Source: Rhodospirillales bacterium (lineage in GTDB: Bacteria; Pseudomonadota; Alphaproteobacteria; Rhodospirillales; SHVU01). From it: a stretch of DNA of 64,000 bases. Below, one piece after another: positions 39,358-50,005 of this stretch. The DNA is taken from the NCBI GenBank assembly GCA_009691105.1, contig SHVU01000010.1, forward strand, positions 1-64,000. The letters run 5' to 3'. The position numbers and the translations under genes are program-made. Under the pieces are notes generated by a model. That model was not told where the DNA came from. It was given only the letters and a program-made list of their open reading frames with translations, and ran no database searches. Each line of letters begins with the position of its first letter. Position 1 is the stretch's first letter.

Positions 39358-40453
39358 GCGTTCCAGGACCAATGATTTCGGCGGAACTCTGGGGTTCCGC
39401 GAGGGGCAATTGCACCGTAAAGGTGCTGCCACGCCCCAGGACACTATCGATCGCGAAGCGTCCACGGTGACGATTGACGATGTGTTTGACGATGGCGAGG
39501 CCAAGACCGGTACCACCCAAAGCCCGCGATCGGCCTTTATCGACGCGATAGAATCGCTCGGTCAGGCGCGGCAGGTCGTCTTCGGGAATGCCTTCGCCCT
39601 GATCGATAATGGCGATGGCAATCCCCGGCTTGTCGCGGCCGACGATCCGTTCGATGACCCGGCCCTCGATCCGAATGGGCGTTCCGGCCCGGCCGTACTT
39701 GATGGCGTTGTCGATCAGGTTCTGAAAGACCTGGACCAGTTCGTCGCGATCGCCAGCCACCGGGGCAAGCCCGGCCGGGATGGCGAGGTCGATCGGCATG
39801 CTGCGCTCGGCGGCTCGTTTGGCGAGCAACTCGGCGACGCCGCCCACGATCTGCTTCACGTCCTGCGGCTCGCGCGGCTGAACGTGCTCGTGAATTTCCA
39901 CCCGCGACAGCGACAACAAGTCATCGACGAGGCGCGCCATCCGGCGGGCTTCTTCATGCATGATGGCGACGAAACGGTCGCGGGCTTCGGTGTCATCGCG
40001 GGCCTGGCCGGTCAGCGTTTCGAGCAGCCCCACCAGTGACGCCAGCGGCGAGCGAAGCTCGTGACTGACGTTGGCGACGAAGTCGGCCCGCATCCGCTCC
40101 CATTTGCGGACTTCGGTCACATCGTGAAACGCCAGCAAGGCGCCAGCCGGATGCGGCAATCCAGCGACCTGCAGAATGAAATCGCGCCGGACGGGCGCGG
40201 CGAGGCTTAGTTCGACCGATCGGCCGGGCCGGCCGGCCAACACGCTGTCGACCGCACCGAGAATGGCCGGATGGCGAATGGCTTGGGCCAGATTGCGGCC
40301 GGTCGCGGCGACCTGGAACGATTCCCGGGCGGAGCGGTTAATGGTCACGATCGTGCGGTTGCGGTCAACGACCACGATCGGATCGGGCAATTCGTCGAGA
40401 ATCCGTATGGCCCCGGTGGGATCAAACCATGGGATGTCGCGTCCTTCGGCCAT
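39341..40453 (-). CDS. phoR: PhoR-type sensor histidine kinase (PAS + HisKA + HATPase)
   Basis: ILDELPDPIVVVDRNRTIVTINRSARESF..; FVANVSHELRSPLASLVGLLETL; DNAIKYGR; GGTGLGLAIVKHIVNRHRG. No TM segment in the ORF. Confidence 0.9.
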   Translation of the reverse strand: MAEGRDIPWFDPTGAIRILDELPDPIVVVDRNRTIVTINRSARESFQVAATGRNLAQAIRHPAILGAVDSVLAGRPGRSVELSLAAPVRRDFILQVAGLPHPAGALLAFHDVTEVRKWERMRADFVANVSHELRSPLASLVGLLETLTGQARDDTEARDRFVAIMHEEARRMARLVDDLLSLSRVEIHEHVQPREPQDVKQIVGGVAELLAKRAAERSMPIDLAIPAGLAPVAGDRDELVQVFQNLIDNAIKYGRAGTPIRIEGRVIERIVGRDKPGIAIAIIDQGEGIPEDDLPRLTERFYRVDKGRSRALGGTGLGLAIVKHIVNRHRGRFAIDSVLGRGSTFTVQLPLAEPQSSAEIIGPGTPVTKL

Positions 40454-40583
40454 CAGGAGCGGAGTTTAACAGATTCCCCGGTCTGTCCCGATGCTCCCAG
40501 TCCCGGAGAGCTTCACGAGGCGCCGAACACGTCGGATCACCGCCCTCCGACCCGGATCCACCCTGCGAATCCGGCCTCTTCCC

Positions 40584-40612
40584 TTGACAAGGATGACCCC
40601 CGCCTCTACATG
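40584..40612 (+). promoter_or_regulatory. Sigma70-type promoter for groESL
   Basis: TTGACA (40584-40589), 17-bp spacer, TACATG, directly upstream of the CIRCE element. Confidence 0.6.
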
Positions 40613-40613
40613 C

Positions 40614-40640
40614 TTGGCACTCATCGCACTAGAGTGCTAA
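40614..40640 (+). promoter_or_regulatory. CIRCE element (HrcA operator)
   Basis: TTGGCACTC-N9-GAGTGCTAA versus consensus TTAGCACTC-N9-GAGTGCTAA (one mismatch), 16 bp before groES. Confidence 0.95.
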
Positions 40641-40656
40641 CAGGCGAGGTTAAGCC

Positions 40657-40962
40657 ATGAAATTCAAACCGCTACAGGACCGCGTTGTGGTCCGCCGTCT
40701 CGAAGGCGTCGAAAAGACAACGGGTGGGATCATCATTCCCGATACCGCCAAAGAAAAGCCGATGGAAGGCGAAGTCGTCGCCGTCGGCCCGGGCGCCCGC
40801 GACGTGAGCGGCAAGCTCATCCCGATGGACGTCAAAGTCGGCGACAAAGTGCTGTTCGGCAAATGGACCGGCACCGAAGTCAAAGTCGATGGCGAAGAGC
40901 TTGTCGTTGTAAAGGAATCCGAGCTGTTCGGAGTCATCACCGACTCCGGCAAGAAGAAATAA
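40657..40962 (+). CDS. groES: Co-chaperonin GroES
   Basis: [46 protein letters not shown]... Confidence 0.98.
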   Translation: MKFKPLQDRVVVRRLEGVEKTTGGIIIPDTAKEKPMEGEVVAVGPGARDVSGKLIPMDVKVGDKVLFGKWTGTEVKVDGEELVVVKESELFGVITDSGKKK

Positions 40963-40979
40963 CGAACGGAAGGGACTAA

Positions 40980-42617
<1,638 letters not shown>

Positions 42618-42648
42618 GAATACCGACTCACTCGGTCGGTTCTCGAAA

Positions 42649-42676
42649 GGGCCGCGGCATTGCCGCGGCCCTTTTC
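42649..42676 (+). terminator. Rho-independent terminator of groESL
   Basis: GGGCCGCGGC-AT-TGCCGCGGCCC followed by TTTTC; ~10-bp perfect stem. Confidence 0.85.
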
Positions 42677-43589
42677 ATTTGAGCTTGGCCGGCGGGACGT
42701 CGATAGCTTTGATCAGGGCCGCGTGGTCGAGATCGCCGAACCCGAGCGCAATCAGCTTTTCGTAGAGATCAAGATTGAGCCGCGTTGCCGGCAGATCGAC
42801 ACCGATGTCGCCCGCTAGCGCCAAGGCTTGCGCCATGTCTTTTCGCTGGGTGGTCGCTTTAGCGCCGGGCTTGAGCTCGCCCGAAATCATGCGCTGGCCG
42901 TGAACTTCGAGAATACGGGAATCGGCAAAGCCACCTTTCAAGGCTTCGCGGACTTTCGCCGGATCGGCTCCGGCGCGTCGAGCGAGGGTCAGTGCCTCGG
43001 CAACCGCGCCGATCGACAGTCCTACGATCATTTGATTTGCCGCCTTCGCGATCTGGCCGGTGCCGGTCGGACAGACATGGGTGACGCGACTCCCGAGAAC
43101 GTCGAAGACCGGTCGCGCCCGATCGACCGCCGCCGCCGAACCACCGGCCATGATCGTGAGCTATGCGGCTTCGGCGCCAATGGTGCCGCCCGACACCGGC
43201 GCATCGACATAGTCGCCCCCGGCGTCGATGACTATTTTGGCGAAGCGCCGCGTCGCCGCAACGGCGGTCGTGCCCATGTCGATCACCAGACATTGGCGGC
43301 GCGCAGTGCCGAGGATTCCGACCGCACCGAGCAACACCGCTTCGACGGCCGCGGTATCGGCGACCATGACAATGACGATGGAAGCCTCGGCAGCGACGGC
43401 TCCTGGGCTCGGCATCGGAATCGCTCCGGCGGCCTTGAGATCCTCGACCGGACCCGGCGACCGGTTTCACACCAGAAGCCGCACGCCGCTCTTGAGAAGA
43501 TTCCGGCTCATGGGCCGGCCCATAAGACCAAGCCCGATGAAGCCGACGGTCTGACCTCGCAATGAGACGCGCTGATCGATGTCCGCCAT
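42675..43589 (-). pseudogene. 3-hydroxyisobutyrate dehydrogenase family (beta-hydroxyacid dehydrogenase) with two in-frame stops
   Basis: One continuous frame: MADIDQRVSLRGQTVGFIGLGLMGRPMSRNLLKSGVRLLV*NRSPGPVEDLKAAGAI...DAPVSGGTIGAEAA*LTIMAGGSAAAVDRARPVF...; TGA at 43467-43469, TAG at 43161-43163. Confidence 0.88.
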
Positions 43590-43622
43590 TGATCGCTCCT
43601 TCCGGCCGTCGTTGACGGCGCT

Positions 43623-46403
43623 CTAGTCCACGGTCGCCGGCGCCGCGAGCCGTGGCGTTCGGTGCCCCAAAAATTCCAGAGTTGCAGCGAGAGCGTCTTT
43701 CAAACCGAGGCGCTGCACAGTGACGCCGTCGGGAAAAGCGGAGAACAGGCGGCTCGGCAATTGGCGATCGAGCATGACGAAGACTCCCGCATCGTCGGCG
43801 CGCCGAATCAATCGGCCATAGGCTTGCTTCAGTTTGAGCCGGACCAGGCGTTCTTCGTAGGCACGGCCGCCGAACGCGGCACGGCGCGCTTTGTGAAGAA
43901 TATCGGGACGCGGCCACGGTACGCGGTCGAAGACGATCAAGCGTAGCGAACGGCCGGGCACATCGACGCCGTCGCGCACCGCGTCGGTTCCGAGCAGACA
44001 GGAGTTTTCCTCGGCACGGAAAATATCGATGAGCGTTCCCGCATCCAGCGCGTCGACGTGCTGGGCGTGCAACGCGATACCGGCTTTTTCGAGAGGGCCG
44101 GCGATCCGCGCGTGCACGGCGCGGAGCCGAGTGATCGCTGTGAATAGCCCGAGCCCGCCGCCACCCGCAGCCAAAAACAATTCCCGATAGGCGCTGGCGA
44201 TCTGATCCACATCGGTCCGGACGACATCGGTGACGACCAGAACACGGGTCCGCGCCACGTAGTCGAAAGGTGACGCCACGGCAACCCGCACCGGCGGTAG
44301 CGGGAGATGCGGCCCACCCGTCCGCGCTTCGGCGACGGTCCAATCGGTCTCGGGCTCGCCGGTCGAATCGCGAAGCGTTGCCGACGTGACGAGCACGCCA
44401 TGGGCGGGCTTGGCGACGACTTCGACGAAGGGCTGGGTTGGGTCCAGCCAGCGGCGATGAAACGCGACATCGGTATCGCGGCCGTCGATGCGCTCGACGG
44501 CAAACCAATCGACGAACTCGGGCGGTGTTTCGTGACGAAGCGAGCCCAGCATCGCGATCCAGGCTTCCAGGCGACCTTGCGCCCGCCGCTCCAATCCGCG
44601 GGCGACCGCGTCGAGGCGCAGCCGCGCTGCAGTGTCGAGCTGTGCCGCATCGTTGACCAGGATCGTCCGGAGATGACGGACCAGATCGCGGGCCGGGCCG
44701 ATCAAGCGCTGCAATGCGACTTCGAGTTGTGCCGCTGCATCGAGAAGGCCATCGAGCGGCGGCCGGACGTCCGTTTCCAATCCGTAGCCGGCTTCGGCGC
44801 CGACGGCGCGGGCATAGACCTGACGGCTAACCTGGGCGAGGAACGCTTCGGTCGGGCCGAGCGGTGCTTCGCCGGCGAGACGCTGGTGCCAGCCACGACC
44901 TGGCAAAGCGCGCGCCGCCATCAAGACTTCTTCGAGAGACGCCGCGGGCAAAGGACGATCGCGCACCAAATCCGAGAGACGCGAGGCGAGCCCGCGAGCT
45001 CGCGAGCGCCGTCCTTCGGCACCGATCAACCAGCGACGCAAGTCTTCGGATTCGATGCCGCTCAGGGTTGCGGCAAAGGCGGCATCGGCGGCATCGAACA
45101 CATGATGACCTTCGTCGAACACATACCGCGTCGGCAGAAATGTCCCGGCCGATTCATCGCCGCCGCCCAGCGCCGCCTGAACCATGGCGAGCGCATGATT
45201 GCCGACGACGATCTGGGCGCGGCGCGCCTTTCTCACGTTGCGCTCGATGAAGCACTTGTCGTAGTGCGGACAGGCCGAATAGACGCATTCGCCGCGCGTG
45301 TCGGTCAGTTCGAGGGTCGCGCCCCGGCCGACGAGATCGACTAGCCAGGCCGGGAAATCGCCGCCGACCATGTCGCCGTCGCGGCTGGCCCGCGCCCAGC
45401 GCGCCATCAACCCAAGGCCGACCGCGGCTGTGGCGCCGGGACGCGATAATTGCGCCAAGGCGTCGTCGAAATTGAGCAGGCAGAAATAGTTCTCGCGGCC
45501 TTTGCGAACTACGACCTTCGACCGTTTGTCGTCGGCGTTCGGAAAGACGCGATCGAGTTCCTGATCGAGCTGGCGTTGTAGGTTTCGCGTGTAGGTCGAA
45601 ACCCAAACCGCGCCTTTGTTGCGCTCGGCCCAGAGGCTCGCTGGCGCGAGGTAGCCGAGCGTTTTGCCGACGCCGGTACCGGCTTCCGCGACGACAAAGT
45701 GCGGCTCGCCAAAGGTCTGGCGCGGCTCGAAAGCCGCCGCGACTTCGGCCGCATAGTCCGACTGTCCCGGACGGCTCTCGGCGTCGGTGCCGAGCAAGTC
45801 AGCAAGCCGGCTTCGCGATTCCTCCGGGGCGATCGGCAGTGTTCCAGGCGCGGGTTCAGGCCCACGCTCCTCCCAGGCCGGCAAGGATTTCCAGACCTTG
45901 AAGGCCTCGATCGGCTGGGCGGCGTCGTTGCCTTTCCCACCCAGCGCTGCGACGACAGCTCCGCCCCATATCCACCCGCCTTGCGCCATGGCGACCGCGA
46001 TGGCCCGGGCATGGTCATCAGGAGTGGCGGCCAACTCGTCCAGAAGCTGCGACGCCGCTTGAAAGAGAAGCATCGCCGACTCGTCGCGATCGCCCGGTAC
46101 GGGCAGACCGAGGGCCTGGGCCAAGCCGAGCGGCGTTGGCAGGCAGAACTTGGCCGGCCGGACGAAGGCGAAAAGTTCAAGCAGATCGAGAGTCGGAACG
46201 CGCGGCAGATCGAGGCGACGGCACAGCGAACGGGCGTGGCATACGAAGGGCACGACGCCGCGTTCGAGACGCGCCGCGGCATCCGCCAGGCTCAGCGTCT
46301 CGATCTCGCCGGCCGCGGAAATCCACACCGCCTGACCAACGCCGGCAACGAGAGCCGGGGCATCGGGGCGGCGAGCCCGGACCACAGTTGGGGGAAGCGC
46401 CAT
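43623..46403 (-). CDS. DinG/Rad3-family ATP-dependent DNA helicase
   Basis: FVVAEAGTGVGKTLGYLAPASLWAERN..VSTYTRNLQRQLDQEL..; VFDEGHHVFDAADAAF; Cys cluster CVYSACPHYDKCF; C-terminal KQAYGRLIRRADDAGVFVMLDRQL. Confidence 0.9.
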   Translation of the reverse strand: MALPPTVVRARRPDAPALVAGVGQAVWISAAGEIETLSLADAAARLERGVVPFVCHARSLCRRLDLPRVPTLDLLELFAFVRPAKFCLPTPLGLAQALGLPVPGDRDESAMLLFQAASQLLDELAATPDDHARAIAVAMAQGGWIWGGAVVAALGGKGNDAAQPIEAFKVWKSLPAWEERGPEPAPGTLPIAPEESRSRLADLLGTDAESRPGQSDYAAEVAAAFEPRQTFGEPHFVVAEAGTGVGKTLGYLAPASLWAERNKGAVWVSTYTRNLQRQLDQELDRVFPNADDKRSKVVVRKGRENYFCLLNFDDALAQLSRPGATAAVGLGLMARWARASRDGDMVGGDFPAWLVDLVGRGATLELTDTRGECVYSACPHYDKCFIERNVRKARRAQIVVGNHALAMVQAALGGGDESAGTFLPTRYVFDEGHHVFDAADAAFAATLSGIESEDLRRWLIGAEGRRSRARGLASRLSDLVRDRPLPAASLEEVLMAARALPGRGWHQRLAGEAPLGPTEAFLAQVSRQVYARAVGAEAGYGLETDVRPPLDGLLDAAAQLEVALQRLIGPARDLVRHLRTILVNDAAQLDTAARLRLDAVARGLERRAQGRLEAWIAMLGSLRHETPPEFVDWFAVERIDGRDTDVAFHRRWLDPTQPFVEVVAKPAHGVLVTSATLRDSTGEPETDWTVAEARTGGPHLPLPPVRVAVASPFDYVARTRVLVVTDVVRTDVDQIASAYRELFLAAGGGGLGLFTAITRLRAVHARIAGPLEKAGIALHAQHVDALDAGTLIDIFRAEENSCLLGTDAVRDGVDVPGRSLRLIVFDRVPWPRPDILHKARRAAFGGRAYEERLVRLKLKQAYGRLIRRADDAGVFVMLDRQLPSRLFSAFPDGVTVQRLGLKDALAATLEFLGHRTPRLAAPATVD

Positions 46404-46459
46404 CGCGGCAGTATAATCATCCGAAGCGAAACTGCGGCCAACCGCGACGAGGTATTTGC

Positions 46460-47326
46460 ATGGCGGCCGAGGCCAAACGCCTGGCGGCGAATGCGGCCGG
46501 CGACTTCTTCGTCGATTCGACCTGCATCGACTGCTCGACCTGCCGCTGGGTCGCCCCGGCGAACTTCGACGAGACCGAGGGCGCGTCCCGCGTCTATCGC
46601 CAACCGGCAACCGAAGCCGAGCGCCACCAAGCGCGCATGGCGGTGATCGCCTGCCCGGTCGGCGCCATCGGCACGACAACGAAACATGACCTCCACGCCG
46701 CCGAAGCGGCCTTCCCAGACCAGATCGCCGAGAACGTCTTTCACTGCGGCTATCACGCGCGGTCGAGCTATGGCGCGGCGAGCTACCTGATCGTTCGTCC
46801 CGAAGGTAACGTCCTGATCGATTCGCCCCGCTTCGCCCGACCGCTGATCCGCCGCATCGAGGCCCTGGGCGGCGTCCGCACGATGTTCCTGACCCATTGC
46901 GACGACATCGCCGATCATCAGAAGTTCCGCGACCACTTCGGCCTGACGCGCATCCTCCATACCGCCGACGCCCGCGGCCTCGCCGTCGAGATGCCGATCA
47001 CGGGCCGCGAGCCCATCCGCCTGGCCGAGGACATTGCTTTAATTCCCGTGCCTGGACACACCCGAGGATCGGCTTGTCTTTTGTATCGCGATAAATTCCT
47101 GTTCACCGGCGACCACCTGTCGTGGCGTCCCGGCAAAGAACGGCTCGGCGCGTCGCGCGACGTCTGTTGGTACGATTGGGACGAGCAAACCGCCTCGATG
47201 GCGGCGCTGGCCGACTATCGCTTCGAATGGATACTGCCCGGTCACGGGCATCGTCATCGGCTCGCCGCCGACGCCATGGCCGCCGAAATGAAATCCTTAG
47301 TCCAGCGGATGAAGCGCGCCGCTTAA
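46460..47326 (+). CDS. Ferredoxin-domain / metallo-beta-lactamase fold fusion protein
   Basis: N-terminal FFVDSTCIDCSTCRWVAP..VIACPVGAIGT ferredoxin-like; then FLTHCDDIADHQKF, LIPVPGHTRGSACLLY, LFTGDHLSW, ILPGHGHRH of an MBL fold. Confidence 0.87.
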   Translation: MAAEAKRLAANAAGDFFVDSTCIDCSTCRWVAPANFDETEGASRVYRQPATEAERHQARMAVIACPVGAIGTTTKHDLHAAEAAFPDQIAENVFHCGYHARSSYGAASYLIVRPEGNVLIDSPRFARPLIRRIEALGGVRTMFLTHCDDIADHQKFRDHFGLTRILHTADARGLAVEMPITGREPIRLAEDIALIPVPGHTRGSACLLYRDKFLFTGDHLSWRPGKERLGASRDVCWYDWDEQTASMAALADYRFEWILPGHGHRHRLAADAMAAEMKSLVQRMKRAA

Positions 47327-47814
47327 GAGCCGAGCAGAAGTCCCGAGAGCCACCCGGTCAGCGGCGGGATAGGCAGCGAAATCAAAAGCCGCACGACCAC
47401 GAACCGCATGCCGAGCAACGGCCATTCCCAGGTCACGACGCGATTGAAGGCGAAGACAGACCAGGCGGTCACGAAGGCGATGACCTGCGGCAATCCCGCC
47501 CCGGCCTTGTGAAGAGCCAACGCCACCGGGAATGAGACGAATGGTCCGCTCGGCGTGAACCCGCCGATCGCCGAGGCAATTAGGATGCCTTTCCAGCCGG
47601 CCTCGTCGCCCATCCATCCGGCAACGGCATCGTTCGGCACCAGCGTTCCGAGAAACCCGGCCAGGATCAGGCCCAGCGGCAGGCGGATCGCCATCATGGA
47701 GACGAGTCCGCCCGAGGCCTTGAAGCCTTGAGCAATTCGGCCGTCTCCCTGATAGGCGGCGACAGCGACAGCAATTGCCGCGAGCCCACCGAGAACGACG
47801 ATGGAGGAATCCAT
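47323..47814 (-). CDS. Half-size permease (COG0701/UPF0718-like), paralog B
   Basis: MDSSIVVLGGLAAIAVAVAAYQGDGRIAQGFKASGG...GGFTPSGPFVSFPVALALHKAGAGLPQVIAFVTAWSVFAFNRVVTWEWPLLG. Confidence 0.75.
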   Translation of the reverse strand: MDSSIVVLGGLAAIAVAVAAYQGDGRIAQGFKASGGLVSMMAIRLPLGLILAGFLGTLVPNDAVAGWMGDEAGWKGILIASAIGGFTPSGPFVSFPVALALHKAGAGLPQVIAFVTAWSVFAFNRVVTWEWPLLGMRFVVVRLLISLPIPPLTGWLSGLLLGS

Positions 47815-47816
47815 GA

Positions 47817-48377
47817 TCAGAGCGCCTGTTTGCAGCGAGCGAGTATGGCTTGCGTCGCGAAGCCGACGAGCGTCGGGAACACCAGCGACGCGGCAAAGCG
47901 CGCCAACGCGAACTTTTCGCCGAACAACGGAATCTCCCACGTCACGATGCGATGAATGCCGAGGGTTGCCCAGGCGGTGACATAGGCAATGAGCGCCGGA
48001 TAACCGGCGCCAGCGGCGCGCAAGCCAACCACGATCGGAAACGACAGCATCGGCCCGCCTGGCGTACAGGTGCCGGCGATGGTCGCCAGCGCGTAGCCGC
48101 GAAAGCCGGCGCCTTCGCCGAGCCATCGCGCGATCATGCCCTTCGGCACCATGGCTTGAACGAACCCGCCGAGGATGACGGCCGCCGCCATGCGCGGGAT
48201 CATATAAAGCAGCAGTTCGAAATCGGCTTGGAGCGAGGCGACGACAATGTCGATCCCTTTGAGGGCGTACACCGCGACGCCGGCTGCCACCACCATCGCA
48301 ATCATGAGGTATAGGCTGCGGCGGTCGCGCGCGGCGGCGGCGGACGGCGGCTTCGGTGACGGCTCAAGCGATTCCAT
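47817..48377 (-). CDS. Half-size permease (COG0701/UPF0718-like), paralog A
   Basis: MESLEPSPKPPSAAAARDRRSLYLMIAMVVAAG...GTCTPGGPMLSFPIVVGLRAAGAGYPALIAYVTAWATLGIHRIVTWEIPLFG. Confidence 0.75.
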   Translation of the reverse strand: MESLEPSPKPPSAAAARDRRSLYLMIAMVVAAGVAVYALKGIDIVVASLQADFELLLYMIPRMAAAVILGGFVQAMVPKGMIARWLGEGAGFRGYALATIAGTCTPGGPMLSFPIVVGLRAAGAGYPALIAYVTAWATLGIHRIVTWEIPLFGEKFALARFAASLVFPTLVGFATQAILARCKQAL

Positions 48378-48502
48378 AGCGGGCCGCAGTCTGCCACGGC
48401 TTCACGCCGAGGCGCGACGCCTCAATGAGCGGTAACGAAACAAGGCCGGACGGGCCTGGCCGCCGTTCCACTGGTCCTGGAAATCAGGCTAGACTTGCCG
48501 CC

Positions 48503-48751
48503 AACAACGGCGCGAACCTGGCCCGCTGGTGCAACAAGAGCTATGACGAACTGATGTTGAAAGCCAAGGTGGCGACCACCGTCGCCGAGCGCACCAAGCT
48601 CTACGAAGACGCCCAGGTCATCGCCAAGGAAGAGGCACCCTGGATTCCGATCGCACATTCAGTGGTGTTCGCACCGGTGCGTAAGGAAGTCGTCGGCTAC
48701 AACGTCGACCCCTTCGGCGTGCAGTACTTCCAGAAGGTGGACCTGAAGTAA
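48503..48751 (+). pseudogene. Dipeptide ABC transporter substrate-binding protein (DppA-like), C-terminal remnant
   Basis: NNGANLARWCNKSYDELMLKAKVATTVAERTKLYEDAQVIAKEEAPWIPIAHSVVFAPVRKEVVGYNVDPFGVQYFQKVDLK matches only the C-terminus of DppA-type proteins. Confidence 0.85.
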
Positions 48752-48776
48752 CAGGCACCCGTCCGAATCGTTCGAT

Positions 48777-48809
48777 CCGCCCGGGTCCGGTCATGCCGGA
48801 TCCGGGCGG
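48777..48809 (+). repeat. Strong intercistronic hairpin after the dppA remnant
   Basis: CCGCCCGGGTCCGG-TCATG-CCGGATCCGGGCGG: 14-bp stem with one G-U pair; followed by CCCTTCCCTCC. Confidence 0.65.
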
Positions 48810-48842
48810 CCCTTCCCTCCGCACCCACCCCGACAGGACCCG

Positions 48843-49997
48843 ATGAACATCAACGCCAATTTCGATTCCGGCAGCATTGTCGTCATCAATGCCGCCAACC
48901 CTGCGAAAATTCGTCTGGCGCTGCGCCCCGACACCAAGACCAAGCTGCTCCAATGGTTTTATTTCCGCGTTACCGGCGGCCGCGGCGTCGATTGCACGTT
49001 CCGGATCGAGAACGCCGCCAAGGCCCATTGGGCCGACGCCTGGGACAAATTCCGCGTCGCCGCGTCCTATGACCGCGAAACTTGGTTCCGCGTGCCGACG
49101 AAGTACGACGGCAAGGTCTTGAGCTTTCGTCACAAGCCGGCCCACGATTCGGTCTTCTACGCCTACGCCGTTCCCTATACCCGCGAGCAGGACCTGGCGC
49201 TCATCGGCCGCGCTCAGATGTCGACGCGCGTCCGTCATGAAGTCTTGGGCCAAAGCATCGAAGGCCAGGACATCGATCTTCTGACGATCGGCAAGCCGGG
49301 TCGCGACAAGTACGCGATCTGGATCACTGCCCGCCATCATCCGAGCGAGACCCAAGGCCCCTATGCCGTCGAGGGCCTGGTCCACCGATTGATCGACGAA
49401 GGCGACGCGTTGGCCAGCGCCGTGCTCAAGCGCTGCGTCTTCTACGTCATCCCGAACATCAATCCGGACGGATCCCGCAACGGTAACCATCGCTGCAGCG
49501 GCAACGGCACCGATTTGAACCGGGAATGGTCGGTCACGACGATGAAGAGTAGTCCCGAGGTCTACGTCGTCCGGAAGCGCATCCTTAAAACCGGCCTCGA
49601 TGTCTTCGTCGATCTTCACGCCGCCGAGCGCTACACCTTTACCTGGGGCGTCCGGCCGAGCGGCATTCCGTCGTGGAGCCGCCGCCTGGAACGTCTCGCC
49701 GACACGTTTGACGCGAGCCTGTCTCAAGCCAATCCCGACCACGAGCCGGAGCGCAGGCACTGGGGCTATCCGGCCGGCACCGATCCGCTCGCCATGTCCG
49801 GGTCCTGGGCGGCCGAGACCTTCAAGACCTTCGGGCTCATCATCGAATTTCCGTTCCTCGATGAAGACAACACCGCGTCCGAGGTCAGCTGGCAGGGCGA
49901 TCGGTCGCGCCGCTATGGGGCCAGCATGGTCGACGCCGTCCACGGCATGCTCGACGAGCTCGGCACGCCCTGGGCCACCCAGCGGCGCAAGAGCTAG
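48843..49997 (+). CDS. M14-family zinc carboxypeptidase
   Basis: IWITARHHPSETQGPYAVEGLVHRL..PNINPDGSRNGNHRCSGNGTDLNREW..FVDLHAAERYTF..IIEFPFLDED: HxxE...H zinc-binding pattern and NPDG/LNR motifs. Confidence 0.9.
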   Translation: MNINANFDSGSIVVINAANPAKIRLALRPDTKTKLLQWFYFRVTGGRGVDCTFRIENAAKAHWADAWDKFRVAASYDRETWFRVPTKYDGKVLSFRHKPAHDSVFYAYAVPYTREQDLALIGRAQMSTRVRHEVLGQSIEGQDIDLLTIGKPGRDKYAIWITARHHPSETQGPYAVEGLVHRLIDEGDALASAVLKRCVFYVIPNINPDGSRNGNHRCSGNGTDLNREWSVTTMKSSPEVYVVRKRILKTGLDVFVDLHAAERYTFTWGVRPSGIPSWSRRLERLADTFDASLSQANPDHEPERRHWGYPAGTDPLAMSGSWAAETFKTFGLIIEFPFLDEDNTASEVSWQGDRSRRYGASMVDAVHGMLDELGTPWATQRRKS

Positions 49998-50005
49998 GCC
50001 CTCGG

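Noticed and set aside
42675-43589. Genome-wide stop-codon reassignment (TGA=Trp)
   Set aside because: TGA ends several intact genes here (e.g. dsbB at 1783), and TAG also appears as a disrupting codon; reassignment of a single codon cannot explain all cases.
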